Source: Flavobacteriaceae bacterium NBU2977 (GTDB lineage: Bacteria > Bacteroidota > Bacteroidia > Flavobacteriales > Flavobacteriaceae). Taken from it: DNA of 64,000 nucleotides. The notes under the pieces were generated by a model. That model worked only from the letters and a program-made list of their open reading frames with translations. It had not been told where the DNA came from and searched no databases. The translations under genes and the position numbers were made by a program. Shown one piece after another: positions 42,796 to 52,037 of this stretch. The stretch is taken from the NCBI GenBank assembly GCA_019931105.1, contig JAIOUW010000002.1:950558-1014557 (forward strand), in the 5' to 3' direction. How positions within the stretch are numbered: the stretch's first letter is position 1; the number at the start of each line of letters is the position of its first letter.

Positions 42796-44625
42796 TTGGA
42801 ACCTTTTATCGTATCGGCACGAAAGTATAGGCCACAGACCTTTAAAGATGTTGTTGGCCAAACTGCGATAACCAGCACTTTGACCAATGCCATCGAGAAC
42901 GATCACTTGGCACAGGCCTTATTGTTTACCGGTCCGCGAGGAGTGGGCAAGACGACCTGCGCCCGAATTTTGGCCAAAAAAATCAATGCCGATGGTACTG
43001 AAAGCGAAGATGAAGATTTTGCATTCAATATTTTTGAACTCGATGCCGCTTCGAACAACTCGGTAGATGATATTCGAAGTCTTATAGACCAGGTTCGTAT
43101 ACCACCGCAGGTGGGCAAATACAAGGTCTATATCATAGACGAAGTGCACATGCTTTCGCAATCTGCCTTCAATGCGTTTTTAAAAACCTTGGAAGAACCC
43201 CCAAAGCATGCGATATTCATTTTGGCCACTACCGAAAAGCATAAAATCATCCCTACGATACTTTCGCGCTGCCAAATATTCGATTTTAAAAGGATTACCG
43301 TTAAGGACGCGGCCGAATATTTGAAGTATATCGCTGAAAACCAAGGAGTGGAAGCTGAGGAAGATGCACTGCATATTATTGCAAAAAAGGCAGATGGCGC
43401 CATGAGGGACGCCCTTTCGATTTTCGATAGGGTCGTTAGTTTTTCAGGAAAAAAATTGACTCGAAGGGCTGTGACCGAAAACCTGAACGTTCTTGACTAT
43501 GATACTTATTTTGAGGTCACCGATTTGATTTTAGAACACAAAATACCCGATCTACTATTGGCCTTCAACCAAACCTTGGCCCTTGGTTTTGACGGCCATC
43601 ATTTCATTACCGGCCTTGCTTCTCACTTTAGGGACTTAATGGTATGCCAGCATCAAAGTACGATTGAACTCTTGGAAGTTGGCGATGAAGCCAAAAAAAT
43701 ATATGCTGAACAGGCTAAGAAAACCACAGCCCCTTTTTTGTTAAAGGCTTTGGATATCGCGAATGAATGTGATCTAAACTATAAAACGAGTAAAAATCAC
43801 CGTCTTTTGGTCGAACTCACCCTTATGAAACTTGCCTCGATCGATTTTAACGGTGAAAAAAAAAATCCTGAATCGAATGCCCTAGCGAATTCAAAGGTCG
43901 ATTTCATTATTCCCGCTTCGTTTTATCGCACCAACGGTCTTGACAAGACACGCACTTCATCGGTTTCCGAAACCGCTGAGCAGACCATCGAACCGAACAA
44001 GAACTTAAACACCGAACCCAAGGAAGAAGTCACCAGACCGTCTTTGGCCACCGATGTCGAAGAAATAGGGAATGTGACGGTCTCAATTGCCGAACCCCCT
44101 GTCAAGATTGCGAACGCAGCTATAGAAGATACTCCCAAAACAATTGACATCAAGGTTGCCAACAAAAGGGTATCAGGTCTTTCCATTTCAAGCCTAAAGG
44201 CAAAAAAAGAACACTTAAAATTAAAGCAAGAGGAAAATGGAACGGAAACCGAATTAGCCGAAGATCCATTTACCGAAGCGGAAATGCTAGAGCATTGGAA
44301 GGATTATGTCAATGACATCGATGTGAAAGGTAAAAAAATCATGGCATCGAACCTCATGACCGACACCCCTAAATTACTCAAAGACCACGTCATCTGGATC
44401 GAACTGCCCAACAGCACGATGAAAAAGGAGGTCGAAAGAGATCAATTTGAACTGATCAATTATCTACGCACAAAATTGAACAATTATGCCATCGACCTAA
44501 AAATATCGGTAAACGAGGAAACAGCAAAAAAGTTCGCTTTCACACCTGAAGAAAAGTATCAAAAGTTGCGGGAAAAGAATCCTGCGATCGACCTGTTACG
44601 AAAAGAATTCGATCTAGACTTTTGA
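42796..44625 (+). CDS. dnaX: DNA polymerase III subunit gamma/tau
   Basis: The clamp-loader ATPase of the replicative polymerase. The N-terminal AAA+ domain shows FTGPRGVGKTTCARILA (Walker A), IIDEVHMLS (Walker B), the sensor ATTEKHKIIPTILSRC (arginine-finger region) and NAFLKTLEEPP. The start is a TTG giving MEPFIVSARKYRP, the usual DnaX N-terminus. Between Walker A and NSVDDIR the four-cysteine zinc module common in other phyla is replaced by a short acidic loop (NADGTESEDEDFAFNIFELD). I believe this is normal for flavobacteria. The region ~360-480 is a hydrophilic, low-complexity linker, followed by a tau-like C-terminal domain. At 609 residues it is the full tau form; no frameshift site for a gamma form was noticed. 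Confidence 0.95.
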   Translation: MEPFIVSARKYRPQTFKDVVGQTAITSTLTNAIENDHLAQALLFTGPRGVGKTTCARILAKKINADGTESEDEDFAFNIFELDAASNNSVDDIRSLIDQVRIPPQVGKYKVYIIDEVHMLSQSAFNAFLKTLEEPPKHAIFILATTEKHKIIPTILSRCQIFDFKRITVKDAAEYLKYIAENQGVEAEEDALHIIAKKADGAMRDALSIFDRVVSFSGKKLTRRAVTENLNVLDYDTYFEVTDLILEHKIPDLLLAFNQTLALGFDGHHFITGLASHFRDLMVCQHQSTIELLEVGDEAKKIYAEQAKKTTAPFLLKALDIANECDLNYKTSKNHRLLVELTLMKLASIDFNGEKKNPESNALANSKVDFIIPASFYRTNGLDKTRTSSVSETAEQTIEPNKNLNTEPKEEVTRPSLATDVEEIGNVTVSIAEPPVKIANAAIEDTPKTIDIKVANKRVSGLSISSLKAKKEHLKLKQEENGTETELAEDPFTEAEMLEHWKDYVNDIDVKGKKIMASNLMTDTPKLLKDHVIWIELPNSTMKKEVERDQFELINYLRTKLNNYAIDLKISVNEETAKKFAFTPEEKYQKLREKNPAIDLLRKEFDLDF

Positions 44626-44976
44626 AGTGCTCTTCGAAAATCGCGTCCAAAAAGCAAAAATGAACATTACGACGGCAACGATCAATAGGCCGATAGACTC
44701 CCTACCCTCTTCAATATTTTTTATATCCCCTTCACCAATGGTAAACCCTTCAAATTGTTCAGGAAACGTATACCAACATCCGACTACGGCAATCACACCG
44801 GCAAGCAGGGGCACAATGGTATTAATCCTCCCCAAGGCAAAAGCGAAGGATATCGCGGCGATAATCACGTAAATCGATACCCAAATCAATGGGTCGGGGT
44901 CGTTATATTGCAAAACTGCCGAAACCAAGCTAAGTATGCCGAACAGCCATCCGAAAATCTTAAAAAATGAGTTCAT
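44614..44976 (-). CDS. Transmembrane protein 220 (TMEM220) family protein
   Basis: 120 residues with four hydrophobic helices. The motif AVLQYNDPDPLIWVSIYV near residue 20 is the signature of TMEM220-type proteins, and GCWYTFPEQFEGF follows in the middle loop. The molecular function is unknown. Its 3' end overlaps the convergent dnaX by 12 bases. Confidence 0.85.
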   Translation of the reverse strand: MNSFFKIFGWLFGILSLVSAVLQYNDPDPLIWVSIYVIIAAISFAFALGRINTIVPLLAGVIAVVGCWYTFPEQFEGFTIGEGDIKNIEEGRESIGLLIVAVVMFIFAFWTRFSKSTSKV

Positions 44977-45039
44977 CTCGTTATTGGTTTTGATTACTAT
45001 CCCTTTAGAAGTATTTTTACAAATCTAACAATTAATATC

Positions 45040-45621
45040 ATGCTAGGCCTAAAATTACCGACCGATCCGCGATGGGTGAATATCGTTGAAAAGAACATCG
45101 ATGAAATATTGACCGATCATGCCTATTGCGAACAAAAAGCGGCCAGTACCGCTATATCATTGATTATCGGTTTTCCCGAATATACTGATTTGGTTGAGGA
45201 AATGGTTGCATTATCACGCGAGGAGATGGCACATTTTAAAATGGTACACGATCGAATAATAGCGCGTGGTAAGACATTGGGCCGCGATAGAAAAGATGAA
45301 TATGTCATAAAATTGCATAATTTCTTTCCTAAAGGAGGAAGCCGAACGACCCAACTGGTGCATCGGCTATTGTACGCTGCTTTGATCGAAGCAAGAAGCT
45401 GCGAGCGCTTTAGGTTACTTTCGGAACAATTGGAAGATCAGGAGCTTGCGGAATTCTATCACAAATTGATGGTCAGCGAAGCAACACATTATACCATGTT
45501 CCTGTCATTTGCAAGACAGTACGGCAATCGAACCGAGGTGGATGAAAAATGGCAAAATCTTTTGGAATATGAAGCCCAGATTATGAAAGACCTAGGCAAT
45601 AAAGAGGCAATCCACGGATAA
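45040..45621 (+). CDS. miaE: tRNA 2-methylthio-N6-isopentenyladenosine hydroxylase
   Basis: A ferritin-like di-iron monooxygenase that hydroxylates ms2i6A37 of tRNAs reading UNN codons. The 193 residues show LTDHAYCEQKAASTA, SREEMAHFKMVHD (Glu and His ligands) and EARSCERFRLLSEQ with EATHYTMFL (the second Glu/His set), as in MiaE. It is a single gene, convergent with ppk1. Confidence 0.93.
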   Translation: MLGLKLPTDPRWVNIVEKNIDEILTDHAYCEQKAASTAISLIIGFPEYTDLVEEMVALSREEMAHFKMVHDRIIARGKTLGRDRKDEYVIKLHNFFPKGGSRTTQLVHRLLYAALIEARSCERFRLLSEQLEDQELAEFYHKLMVSEATHYTMFLSFARQYGNRTEVDEKWQNLLEYEAQIMKDLGNKEAIHG

Positions 45622-45675
45622 ATACATTCTATCGTATCATCTTGACGAACCTATTTAATCGATCATAAAATACAC

Positions 45676-47763
45676 TTATGAATCAATTTCAGCTTGATTC
45701 AATTTGTGTTTGTAATATTCGTACAGTGCAAATTGCGATCTTACCTTGACCTTGTTGCTCTTACGATAAGCATTGTCGCGCTTCTCACCGAATACCCGCG
45801 CCTTAACATTATCTTTCCATGAGATCTCAAATGTATCGATAAGCTCCTGCTTGATATCAGGGTCGTAAATAGGGCAACCGACCTCTACGCGGTAATCCAA
45901 ATTTCGGGTCATCCAATCGGCCGAAGATATATATACTTTAGGGTTGCCGGCATTACCGAAAATAAAAACCCGCGGGTGCTCAAGAAATTTATCGACGATA
46001 CTGATAGCCTCTATGTTCTCGCTCATGCCCTCGACCCCGGGCACTAGACAACATATTCCGCGAACGATCAATTGAATTTTCACCCCTTTTCTACTGGCCT
46101 CATATAACTTATCGACCATTTTGTACGAAGTAAAACTGTTCATTTTTATCTTGATATAGGCTTCTTTGCCTTGCCGTGCGTTCAAAATCTCTTGGTCAAT
46201 AAGTTTTCCAAAGGCCTTTGCCGTATAATGCGGCGAAACAATCAGGTGCTTATATTTTTTAATCTTGTAGGTAGTCTCGAAGAAATCGAAAACCTTGTTC
46301 AATTCTTTCAAGATAGACTCATGGGCGGTAAATAAGGTATAGTCTGTATAGATACGGGCGGTCGACTCGTTAAAATTTCCGGTACTGATAAAACCATACC
46401 TCTTTATCGCGCCAGCTTCTTCCCGCTCGATGACACAAATCTTGCTGTGCACTTTTAACCCCGGAACGCCAAATCTAAGATTTACCCCTTCGGCCTGTAG
46501 TTCTTCGGCATACTCTATATTGGCACGCTCATCGAAACGTGCCTGTAATTCTATTTGAACAGTTACCTGTTTTCCGTTTTTCACCGCATTAATGAGTGAC
46601 GCCGCAACCTGCGAGTTATTGGCCAATCGGTATACGGTTATTTTTATGCTCCTGACCTTAGGATCCAGTGCAGCCTCACGTAGAAACTTGATCAAATACG
46701 AAAACGTATGATAGGGCGTATATTGCAAATAGTCTTTTTTTGCGATATGCTCAAAAAGGCTTCCTTCCAAGCTAAGGCCCTTAACTGGTAGCGGTGCGAC
46801 TTTTTCGTACAATAAATCATGTCGCCCCAGGCTAGGAAAACCCATATAGTCACGTCTATTATGATAACGACCTCCGGGAATCACACTATCCGTCTCCTCA
46901 ATGTTCATTTTATCCTTCAGGAACTTCAAGGTATCCTTGCCGATCTTTTTGTCATAAACAAAACGAACCGGAACACCTATTTTTCGGTGCTCGACACTCG
47001 AAGATATCTTTTCAATGAAACTTTTGCTCAAATCGTTGTCGATATCAAGCTCGGCATCTCGGGTAATCTTGATCATATGTGCCGAAATCGACTCATAATC
47101 GAACATGGTGAATATATTTCTCAAACAGTACCTTATGAGGTCATCAAGCACGATTATGTAGCTTTTATCGCCCTCTTTGGGCAGTACGACAAAACGGTCG
47201 ATCCCCTTAGGAATTTCTATAAGGGCATATCTTTTTTCCTTTGACTCCGACCTTCCATTGCCGATAATGACCATTTTTACCGCAAGATAGGCGGCGGTAT
47301 CCTTTAAGGTAGGAAATTGTGTCAACTCGTTCAAGATTATGGTCATGAGCTGCGGACTCACCTTTGTGACAAAATAATTCTTCACAAACTCGGCTTGGCT
47401 CTCGCTGAGCTCTGTTTCTCGAATAATAAAAATGTTCTGGTTTTCGAGTTCGTCTTCGATATTCTTTAATATATCAAGACTTTTTGTTTGCTGTTTAATG
47501 ACAATTTCGGTTATTTCGTCCAACAAATCCTTTGCAACTTCACCGCCAAGAACACTTTTGCCCGACTTGCCTGCGTCTATAATTCTTTTGACCGTTGCGT
47601 AGCGCACCTTAAAAAACTCATCAAGATTATTTGAGAAAATACCCAAAAAACGAAGCCGCTCTATCAGCGGTACGTTCTTATCGGCACTCTCTTGAAGCAC
47701 TCTTTCATTAAACCATAACCAACTGATCTCACGGTTTACATATTGATTTTTGGTTTTTATCAT
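45676..47763 (-). CDS. ppk1: Polyphosphate kinase 1
   Basis: A membrane-associated enzyme that makes polyphosphate from ATP reversibly. From the ATG at 47763 it has 695 residues, the normal size. The N-terminal domain starts YVNREISWLWFNERVLQES. The phosphorylated-histidine domains are seen as HTFSYLIKFLREAA, GLKVHSKICVIERE (catalytic His) and RVFIFGNAGNPKVYISSADW with MTRNLDYRVEV. The ATG overlaps the stop of the upstream sixA gene (ATGA), which decides the start against an upstream frame beginning at 47823. Confidence 0.95.
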   Translation of the reverse strand: MIKTKNQYVNREISWLWFNERVLQESADKNVPLIERLRFLGIFSNNLDEFFKVRYATVKRIIDAGKSGKSVLGGEVAKDLLDEITEIVIKQQTKSLDILKNIEDELENQNIFIIRETELSESQAEFVKNYFVTKVSPQLMTIILNELTQFPTLKDTAAYLAVKMVIIGNGRSESKEKRYALIEIPKGIDRFVVLPKEGDKSYIIVLDDLIRYCLRNIFTMFDYESISAHMIKITRDAELDIDNDLSKSFIEKISSSVEHRKIGVPVRFVYDKKIGKDTLKFLKDKMNIEETDSVIPGGRYHNRRDYMGFPSLGRHDLLYEKVAPLPVKGLSLEGSLFEHIAKKDYLQYTPYHTFSYLIKFLREAALDPKVRSIKITVYRLANNSQVAASLINAVKNGKQVTVQIELQARFDERANIEYAEELQAEGVNLRFGVPGLKVHSKICVIEREEAGAIKRYGFISTGNFNESTARIYTDYTLFTAHESILKELNKVFDFFETTYKIKKYKHLIVSPHYTAKAFGKLIDQEILNARQGKEAYIKIKMNSFTSYKMVDKLYEASRKGVKIQLIVRGICCLVPGVEGMSENIEAISIVDKFLEHPRVFIFGNAGNPKVYISSADWMTRNLDYRVEVGCPIYDPDIKQELIDTFEISWKDNVKARVFGEKRDNAYRKSNKVKVRSQFALYEYYKHKLNQAEIDS

Positions 47764-48248
47764 CCTCGTAACTGTTTTGGGAAAAGTGTTTGAACGGTGG
47801 TTCCCTTGCCGATATTCTTCCAATTTTCAATATCGAATTGCAATCTGACCAGTCCGCTCGTAGGAACGTTTTCAATATAGCTATTTCCCAATGAATTGGC
47901 AATGTGGGTAAAGGCATGGTTATGGCCGAAAATCATCACCGAATCAAGGGCATTATCCAAACCCTTTATAAAGCCCAGCACATCATCGCCTGAAAAATCA
48001 TAGAGATGGTCGGTAATTTCCACCTTTGATAATGGCAAATGCAATTGATGAACAAAAATCATACATGTATGCAGTGCCCTGATCGCAGGGCTTGAAAATA
48101 CCGCTTCTATTTCAATTTGCTCCTTTTTGGCAAATGAACTGACCAAAAGGCCGTCGTCAATTCCCCTTTCCAACAAGGGCCTATTTTTGTCACCTACCGA
48201 ATATTCCCAGGATGACTTTCCATGTCTTACCAGTGTAACTTGTTTCAT
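47760..48248 (-). CDS. sixA: SixA-type histidine phosphatase
   Basis: 162 residues of the phosphoglycerate-mutase-like fold. The catalytic RHG is in LVRHGKSSW (residues 7-9), the second Arg and His are in SPAIRALHT and FGHNHAF, and DRP-like NRPLLERG is present. SixA removes phosphate from phosphohistidine proteins. Its position directly before ppk1, which works through a phosphohistidine, is suggestive but does not prove a functional link. Its stop overlaps the ppk1 start. Confidence 0.9.
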   Translation of the reverse strand: MKQVTLVRHGKSSWEYSVGDKNRPLLERGIDDGLLVSSFAKKEQIEIEAVFSSPAIRALHTCMIFVHQLHLPLSKVEITDHLYDFSGDDVLGFIKGLDNALDSVMIFGHNHAFTHIANSLGNSYIENVPTSGLVRLQFDIENWKNIGKGTTVQTLFPKQLRG

Positions 48249-48283
48249 TTACCTATTATTTTAAGAGATGTACCATTAAGAGA

Positions 48284-48931
48284 CTAGGGTGCCAATCGTT
48301 CGATTTTCCAATCGAAATCTTCTTTCAAACTGTAGCGAATACGGTCATGCAAACGGTTTGGGCGTCCCTGCCAGAATTCCATAGATACCGGCTTTACGAT
48401 GTAGCCGCCCCAATTCTTAGGGCGATCGACCTCTTTTCCTTCAAGTGATTTTTCCAATTCAAGTAGTTTCTCCTCCAAAAATTCCCTTGAGGGTATCACT
48501 GTACTCTGTTCAGATACGATCGCCCCTAATTGACTTCCCTTGGGCCTTGATTCGAAATAACCATCTGAAAGGTTTTCCGCAATTTTTTCGGCTTTGCCTT
48601 TGATGATTATCTGACGCTCGTGATGCGACCAAAAAAATGACAGGCACACATTGGGGTTTTTCGCGATGGCCCTGCCCTTTTCACTTTCATAGTTGGTGTA
48701 GAAAATGAACCCTTCGTATGTATACTTTTTTAAGAGTACCACCCTACTTTTAGGAAAGCCATCTATTCCCATTGTCGCAATGGTCATGGCATTGGGTTCG
48801 TCAATACTGTCGGAAGCCTCCAACTCGAAAAACCACTTTTGAAAAAGCTCCATGGGATTATCGGAAATTGTCTGCTCCGACAAGGCGCTTTTTTCATACG
48901 ATCTTCGATAACCACCTAAGTCTTTCTGCAT
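48284..48931 (-). CDS. pdxH: Pyridoxamine/pyridoxine 5'-phosphate oxidase
   Basis: An FMN enzyme that forms pyridoxal 5'-phosphate. At 215 residues it is full length. The blocks PNAMTIATMGIDGFPKSRVVLLKKY, GFIFYTNYESEKGRAI and NVCLSFFWSHHERQI form the FMN site, and the C-terminal signature is MEFWQGRPNRLHDRIRY. It is 35 bases upstream of sixA on the same strand. Confidence 0.96.
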   Translation of the reverse strand: MQKDLGGYRRSYEKSALSEQTISDNPMELFQKWFFELEASDSIDEPNAMTIATMGIDGFPKSRVVLLKKYTYEGFIFYTNYESEKGRAIAKNPNVCLSFFWSHHERQIIIKGKAEKIAENLSDGYFESRPKGSQLGAIVSEQSTVIPSREFLEEKLLELEKSLEGKEVDRPKNWGGYIVKPVSMEFWQGRPNRLHDRIRYSLKEDFDWKIERLAP

Positions 48932-49044
48932 GTTTGTACTAAAGAAATTGATATGTAAAGTTCAGTAAAAGTAGTGACAATTAGAAACGTATGGCGAACT
49001 TTAGTGAATCCTGCAATTTTTAAACAACACAATATCGAAATTGA

Positions 49045-49950
49045 CTAAAATTCGAAGACTTTGCCGTCATCTGCTAGTTCGACATTTTTAAATATTGCCT
49101 CGGCCTCTTCACGAAAAAGGTCTATTGACTTATAGCGCGTCGAATAATGACCTAATACCAGTCGGCCGACCGCGGCCAACTTGGCTATCTTGGCGGCCTC
49201 CTTCGCTGTGGCATGCTTTGTTTTTATCGAGAGTTTTGAATCGGAATCAAGAAATGTCGATTCATGGTAGAGTACATCGACATGCTTTATAAGCGGAACA
49301 ATTTCAGGATAATAGCCCGTATCACTACAAAAGGCGTAGCTTTTTGGTTTGGGCGGATCAAAACTTAATTCAGTATTGGGAATGGTTCGGCCATCTTCCA
49401 ATTGTACATCTTTGCCTTTTTTGATATTTTGAAAATAGGCCTTGTTGATCTTATATTTGGCGACCGCCTCAACGTTCAACTTACGTTCCGCCGGTTTTTC
49501 CTTGAAAAAGAACCCATTCGTATATATGCGGTGATCCAGTGGAACCGTACTCACGGAAACCTTTTCATCTTCAAAAATCGATTGGGGTTCGGGCGATGTC
49601 AATTCATGAAATTTTAAAGGATAGTTGGTCCATGAATCGCCCAGTTTCAGAAGTAGGGAAATGGCCTCCTTTATTCCCTTGGGTCCATAAATGTGCAACT
49701 CTTTTTTTCTTCCCAACAAACGGAACGTTGAAATCAATCCCGGAAGTCCGAAAAAATGGTCCCCATGCAAATGCGAAATGAAAATATGGTTTATCCTTGA
49801 AAACTTGACCTTGTTCTTACGCAACTGCACCTGTGTTCCCTCACCACAGTCGATCAAGAACATATGATTACAGATTTCAAGGACTTGCGAAGTCGGGCTG
49901 GTCAACGTTCTGGGAGTGGCCGCATAGCAGCCCAAAATGGTAAGTTTCAT
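49045..49950 (-). CDS. rnz: Ribonuclease Z
   Basis: A zinc endonuclease that trims the 3' ends of tRNA precursors. The 301 residues show the metallo-beta-lactamase core: LIDCGEGTQVQLRK, the metal motif FISHLHGDHFFGLPGL (HxHxDH), YAFCSDTGYY (Asp), LYHESTFL, KHATAKEAA and LVLGHYSTRY (His). It has the full length of the short RNase Z form. It lies in the leftward gene group pyrR-to-ppk1, behind a small STAS-like gene. Confidence 0.96.
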   Translation of the reverse strand: MKLTILGCYAATPRTLTSPTSQVLEICNHMFLIDCGEGTQVQLRKNKVKFSRINHIFISHLHGDHFFGLPGLISTFRLLGRKKELHIYGPKGIKEAISLLLKLGDSWTNYPLKFHELTSPEPQSIFEDEKVSVSTVPLDHRIYTNGFFFKEKPAERKLNVEAVAKYKINKAYFQNIKKGKDVQLEDGRTIPNTELSFDPPKPKSYAFCSDTGYYPEIVPLIKHVDVLYHESTFLDSDSKLSIKTKHATAKEAAKIAKLAAVGRLVLGHYSTRYKSIDLFREEAEAIFKNVELADDGKVFEF

Positions 49951-50084
49951 CTATTTAAAAATTCTTATTTCATTGCAAATGAAGCAAATAAAAATTTTCT
50001 GCATAGATCAACCGCTGCGCTTTCGCACAAAAAATTTAATTATTTCGGTGGGTAAGCAAAAAATTAAATCTGTCTATGCCCATT

Positions 50085-50417
50085 TCACAATTCTAGATCC
50101 CTTTCTATCTCTTCCATTTCGATAATATCCCTTGCTTCTTGAATGGTAGGGACCACACATATTTCATCAGGAACCTCATCGTAAGAGACCTTTTCGGTGA
50201 CAATGACAAATGATTTGTTTTTCGCTCGATGGGCGTTGGAAAGTTCTAAAAATTCAAGTACATCATCAGCCTTCAATTCTGAAAATGAAAACAGATTGAT
50301 GATAAGATGGTCGTTCTTGATTTTGGAATATCCATCCTTCAAATTGACCAGAAACTTATCCAAAGCGATATTCTCTTGAAAAACAAGGGTAGTAGTACCG
50401 TCTGAATCGAAAATCAT
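50085..50417 (-). CDS. Small STAS-like domain protein
   Basis: 110 residues, acidic, cytosolic. The alternation of strands and helices (TTTLVFQENIALDKFLVNL, HLIINLFSFSELKADDVLEFLELSNAHRAKNKSFVIV, ICVVPTIQEARDIIEMEEIERDLE) resembles STAS/anti-sigma-factor-antagonist domains. The conserved Ser/Thr of true antagonists is not obvious. It sits six bases after pyrB and 134 bases before rnz. From memory, this neighbour of rnz is common in flavobacteria, but no function is known. Confidence 0.7.
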   Translation of the reverse strand: MIFDSDGTTTLVFQENIALDKFLVNLKDGYSKIKNDHLIINLFSFSELKADDVLEFLELSNAHRAKNKSFVIVTEKVSYDEVPDEICVVPTIQEARDIIEMEEIERDLEL

Positions 50418-50423
50418 AGCGTA

Positions 50424-51350
50424 TTATTTAATTTTTGATGCCAACAGATATATGACCGCCATACGTATGGCCACGCCGTTCTCCACTTGGTTCAAAATGA
50501 TGGACTGTTTCGAATCGGCGACGTCACTGGTTATCTCGACACCCCTATTAATGGGCCCAGGGTGCATAATCACGATTTCCTTATCGAGACTGTCAAGCAG
50601 CATCTTGTTTACACCAAATTGCTGGGTATACTCGCGAGTGGTCGGAAAATAACTAATATCCAAGCGTTCGTTCTGAATACGCAACATATTCGCAACGTCG
50701 CACCAATTCAAGGCCTTTCTCAAATCTGTCTCTACTTCGACCCCTAAAGTTTCAATATGTTTGGGCAAAAGGGTTTTCGGGCCACAAACCTTTATATTGG
50801 CCCCTTGTAGCCTCAAGGCAAAAATGTTCGATAGGGCCACTCTTGAATGTAGAATGTCACCTACGATAACCACATTTTTTCCGGCGACATCACCAAACTT
50901 TTCACGAATGGAGAAGGAATCCAATAACGCCTGGGTCGGATGTTCGTGTGCGCCATCGCCGGCATTGATGATCGACGCCTTGACATTTTTAGATAAAAAG
51001 ATTCCAGCACCGGGATTGGGGTGTCGCATTACGACCATATCGACTTTCATCGACAATATATTATTGACCGTATCGATCAAGGTCTCACCTTTTTTCACCG
51101 AAGACTGACTGGCTGAAAAATTTATGACATCAGCAGACAATCTTTTTTCAGCCAGCTCGAAAGAAAGTTTGGTTCGGGTGCTGTTCTCGAAAAATACATT
51201 GGCGATAGTGATATCGCGAAGTGATGGTACTTTCTTTATGGATCGGTTGATTACCTCTTTAAAATGGTCGGCGGTTTCAAAAATGAGCTGAATATCGTCT
51301 TCGTTGAGATACTTGATTCCAAGCAGATGGTTTACGCTCAGTTCGCTCAT
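50424..51350 (-). CDS. pyrB: Aspartate carbamoyltransferase catalytic chain
   Basis: Condenses carbamoyl phosphate with aspartate in pyrimidine synthesis. The 308 residues show the carbamoyl-phosphate loop FFENSTRTKLSFELAEKRL (STRT), MVVMRHPNPGAG, GDGAHEHPTQALLD (HPTQ), VGDILHSRVALSN and MHPGPINRGVE. No pyrI regulatory chain follows. It starts three bases after pyrR, so uracil-nucleotide control through PyrR is expected. Confidence 0.97.
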   Translation of the reverse strand: MSELSVNHLLGIKYLNEDDIQLIFETADHFKEVINRSIKKVPSLRDITIANVFFENSTRTKLSFELAEKRLSADVINFSASQSSVKKGETLIDTVNNILSMKVDMVVMRHPNPGAGIFLSKNVKASIINAGDGAHEHPTQALLDSFSIREKFGDVAGKNVVIVGDILHSRVALSNIFALRLQGANIKVCGPKTLLPKHIETLGVEVETDLRKALNWCDVANMLRIQNERLDISYFPTTREYTQQFGVNKMLLDSLDKEIVIMHPGPINRGVEITSDVADSKQSIILNQVENGVAIRMAVIYLLASKIK

Positions 51351-51353
51351 TTG

Positions 51354-51893
51354 CTAATTCTTTATCAAATAAATAATATCTTCCCCGTCATTCTCTTTCC
51401 ACATAACCTTTACCTTTTCCTCGTTGATAGCATCTACCTGGCGACCTCGATAATTCGGCTGTATGGGCAAATGCCTGCTAAAACGCCTATCTATCAAGGT
51501 CAACAGCTCAATTTCAGCGGGCCTTCCGAAAGATTGTATCGCGGTCAAAGCCGCCCTAATGCTTCGACCGGTATACAAAACATCGTCGATCAAGACCACC
51601 CTTTTATCCTCAACCAAAAAGTCGATCTTGGTTTCAGTGGCCTCCAAGGTCTTGTCTCCCCTCCTAAAATCATCGCGATAAAAGGTTATGTCCAAGAAGC
51701 CGACATCTATTTTTTTAACGCCGTATTCGTTCTTTAAAATCTTGGTCAGTCTTTCAGCAACGTATGTTCCCCTCGGCTGAAGGCCAATAAGCACTGTATT
51801 CGAAAAATCAAGATGATTTTCAAGCAATTGACAGGCCAAACGGTGAAGGATGATGTTTATTTCTTTTGAGGAAAGCAGCACTTTTTGACTCAT
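51354..51893 (-). CDS. pyrR: Bifunctional pyr operon regulator / uracil phosphoribosyltransferase
   Basis: A 179-residue phosphoribosyltransferase-fold protein that in other bacteria binds pyr mRNA leaders in response to UMP/UTP and has weak UPRTase activity. The PRPP loop is VVLIDDVLYTGRSIRAAL (about residues 98-115), with LIGLQPRGTYVAERL and RELPIQPNY-like RHLPIQPNYRGRQVD. The ATG at 51893 was chosen because a -7 promoter element (51921-51928) covers the upstream start at 51923. Confidence 0.95.
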   Translation of the reverse strand: MSQKVLLSSKEINIILHRLACQLLENHLDFSNTVLIGLQPRGTYVAERLTKILKNEYGVKKIDVGFLDITFYRDDFRRGDKTLEATETKIDFLVEDKRVVLIDDVLYTGRSIRAALTAIQSFGRPAEIELLTLIDRRFSRHLPIQPNYRGRQVDAINEEKVKVMWKENDGEDIIYLIKN

Positions 51894-51920
51894 ACCAAGG
51901 CCATCAACACTTTTGAAATA

Positions 51921-51928
51921 CAAAAATA
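51921..51928 (-). promoter_or_regulatory. -7 promoter element of the pyrR-pyrB operon
   Basis: TATTTTTG on the minus strand, 27 bases before the pyrR ATG at 51893. It overlaps an upstream in-frame ATG, which therefore cannot be used. No typical -33 TTG was found. Confidence 0.55.
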
Positions 51929-51974
51929 GGTATTTCTCGGCAAATACCGGACAGTGTTAATGCAAACAAAACAT

Positions 51975-52008
51975 AAGGCCCCGCAAGTCGATCGACTTGC
52001 GGGGCCTT
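51975..52008 (-). terminator. Terminator of rpsA
   Basis: A very stable hairpin (AAGGCCCCGCAAGTC, loop GATC, complementary arm) about 30 bases past the rpsA stop, before the pyrR promoter. The following T-run is weak (TATGTTTTGTTT). Confidence 0.8.
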
Positions 52009-52037
52009 ATACAATTTTGGCAAATGGAAACCTAAAC

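Noticed and set aside
47764..47823. Longer ppk1 starting at 47823
   Set aside because: The ATG at 47763 forms an ATGA overlap with the sixA stop and gives the usual PPK1 N-terminus; the extension lies inside sixA.
51894..51923. Longer pyrR starting at 51923
   Set aside because: The start overlaps a TATTTTTG promoter element, and the extra residues are not typical of PyrR.
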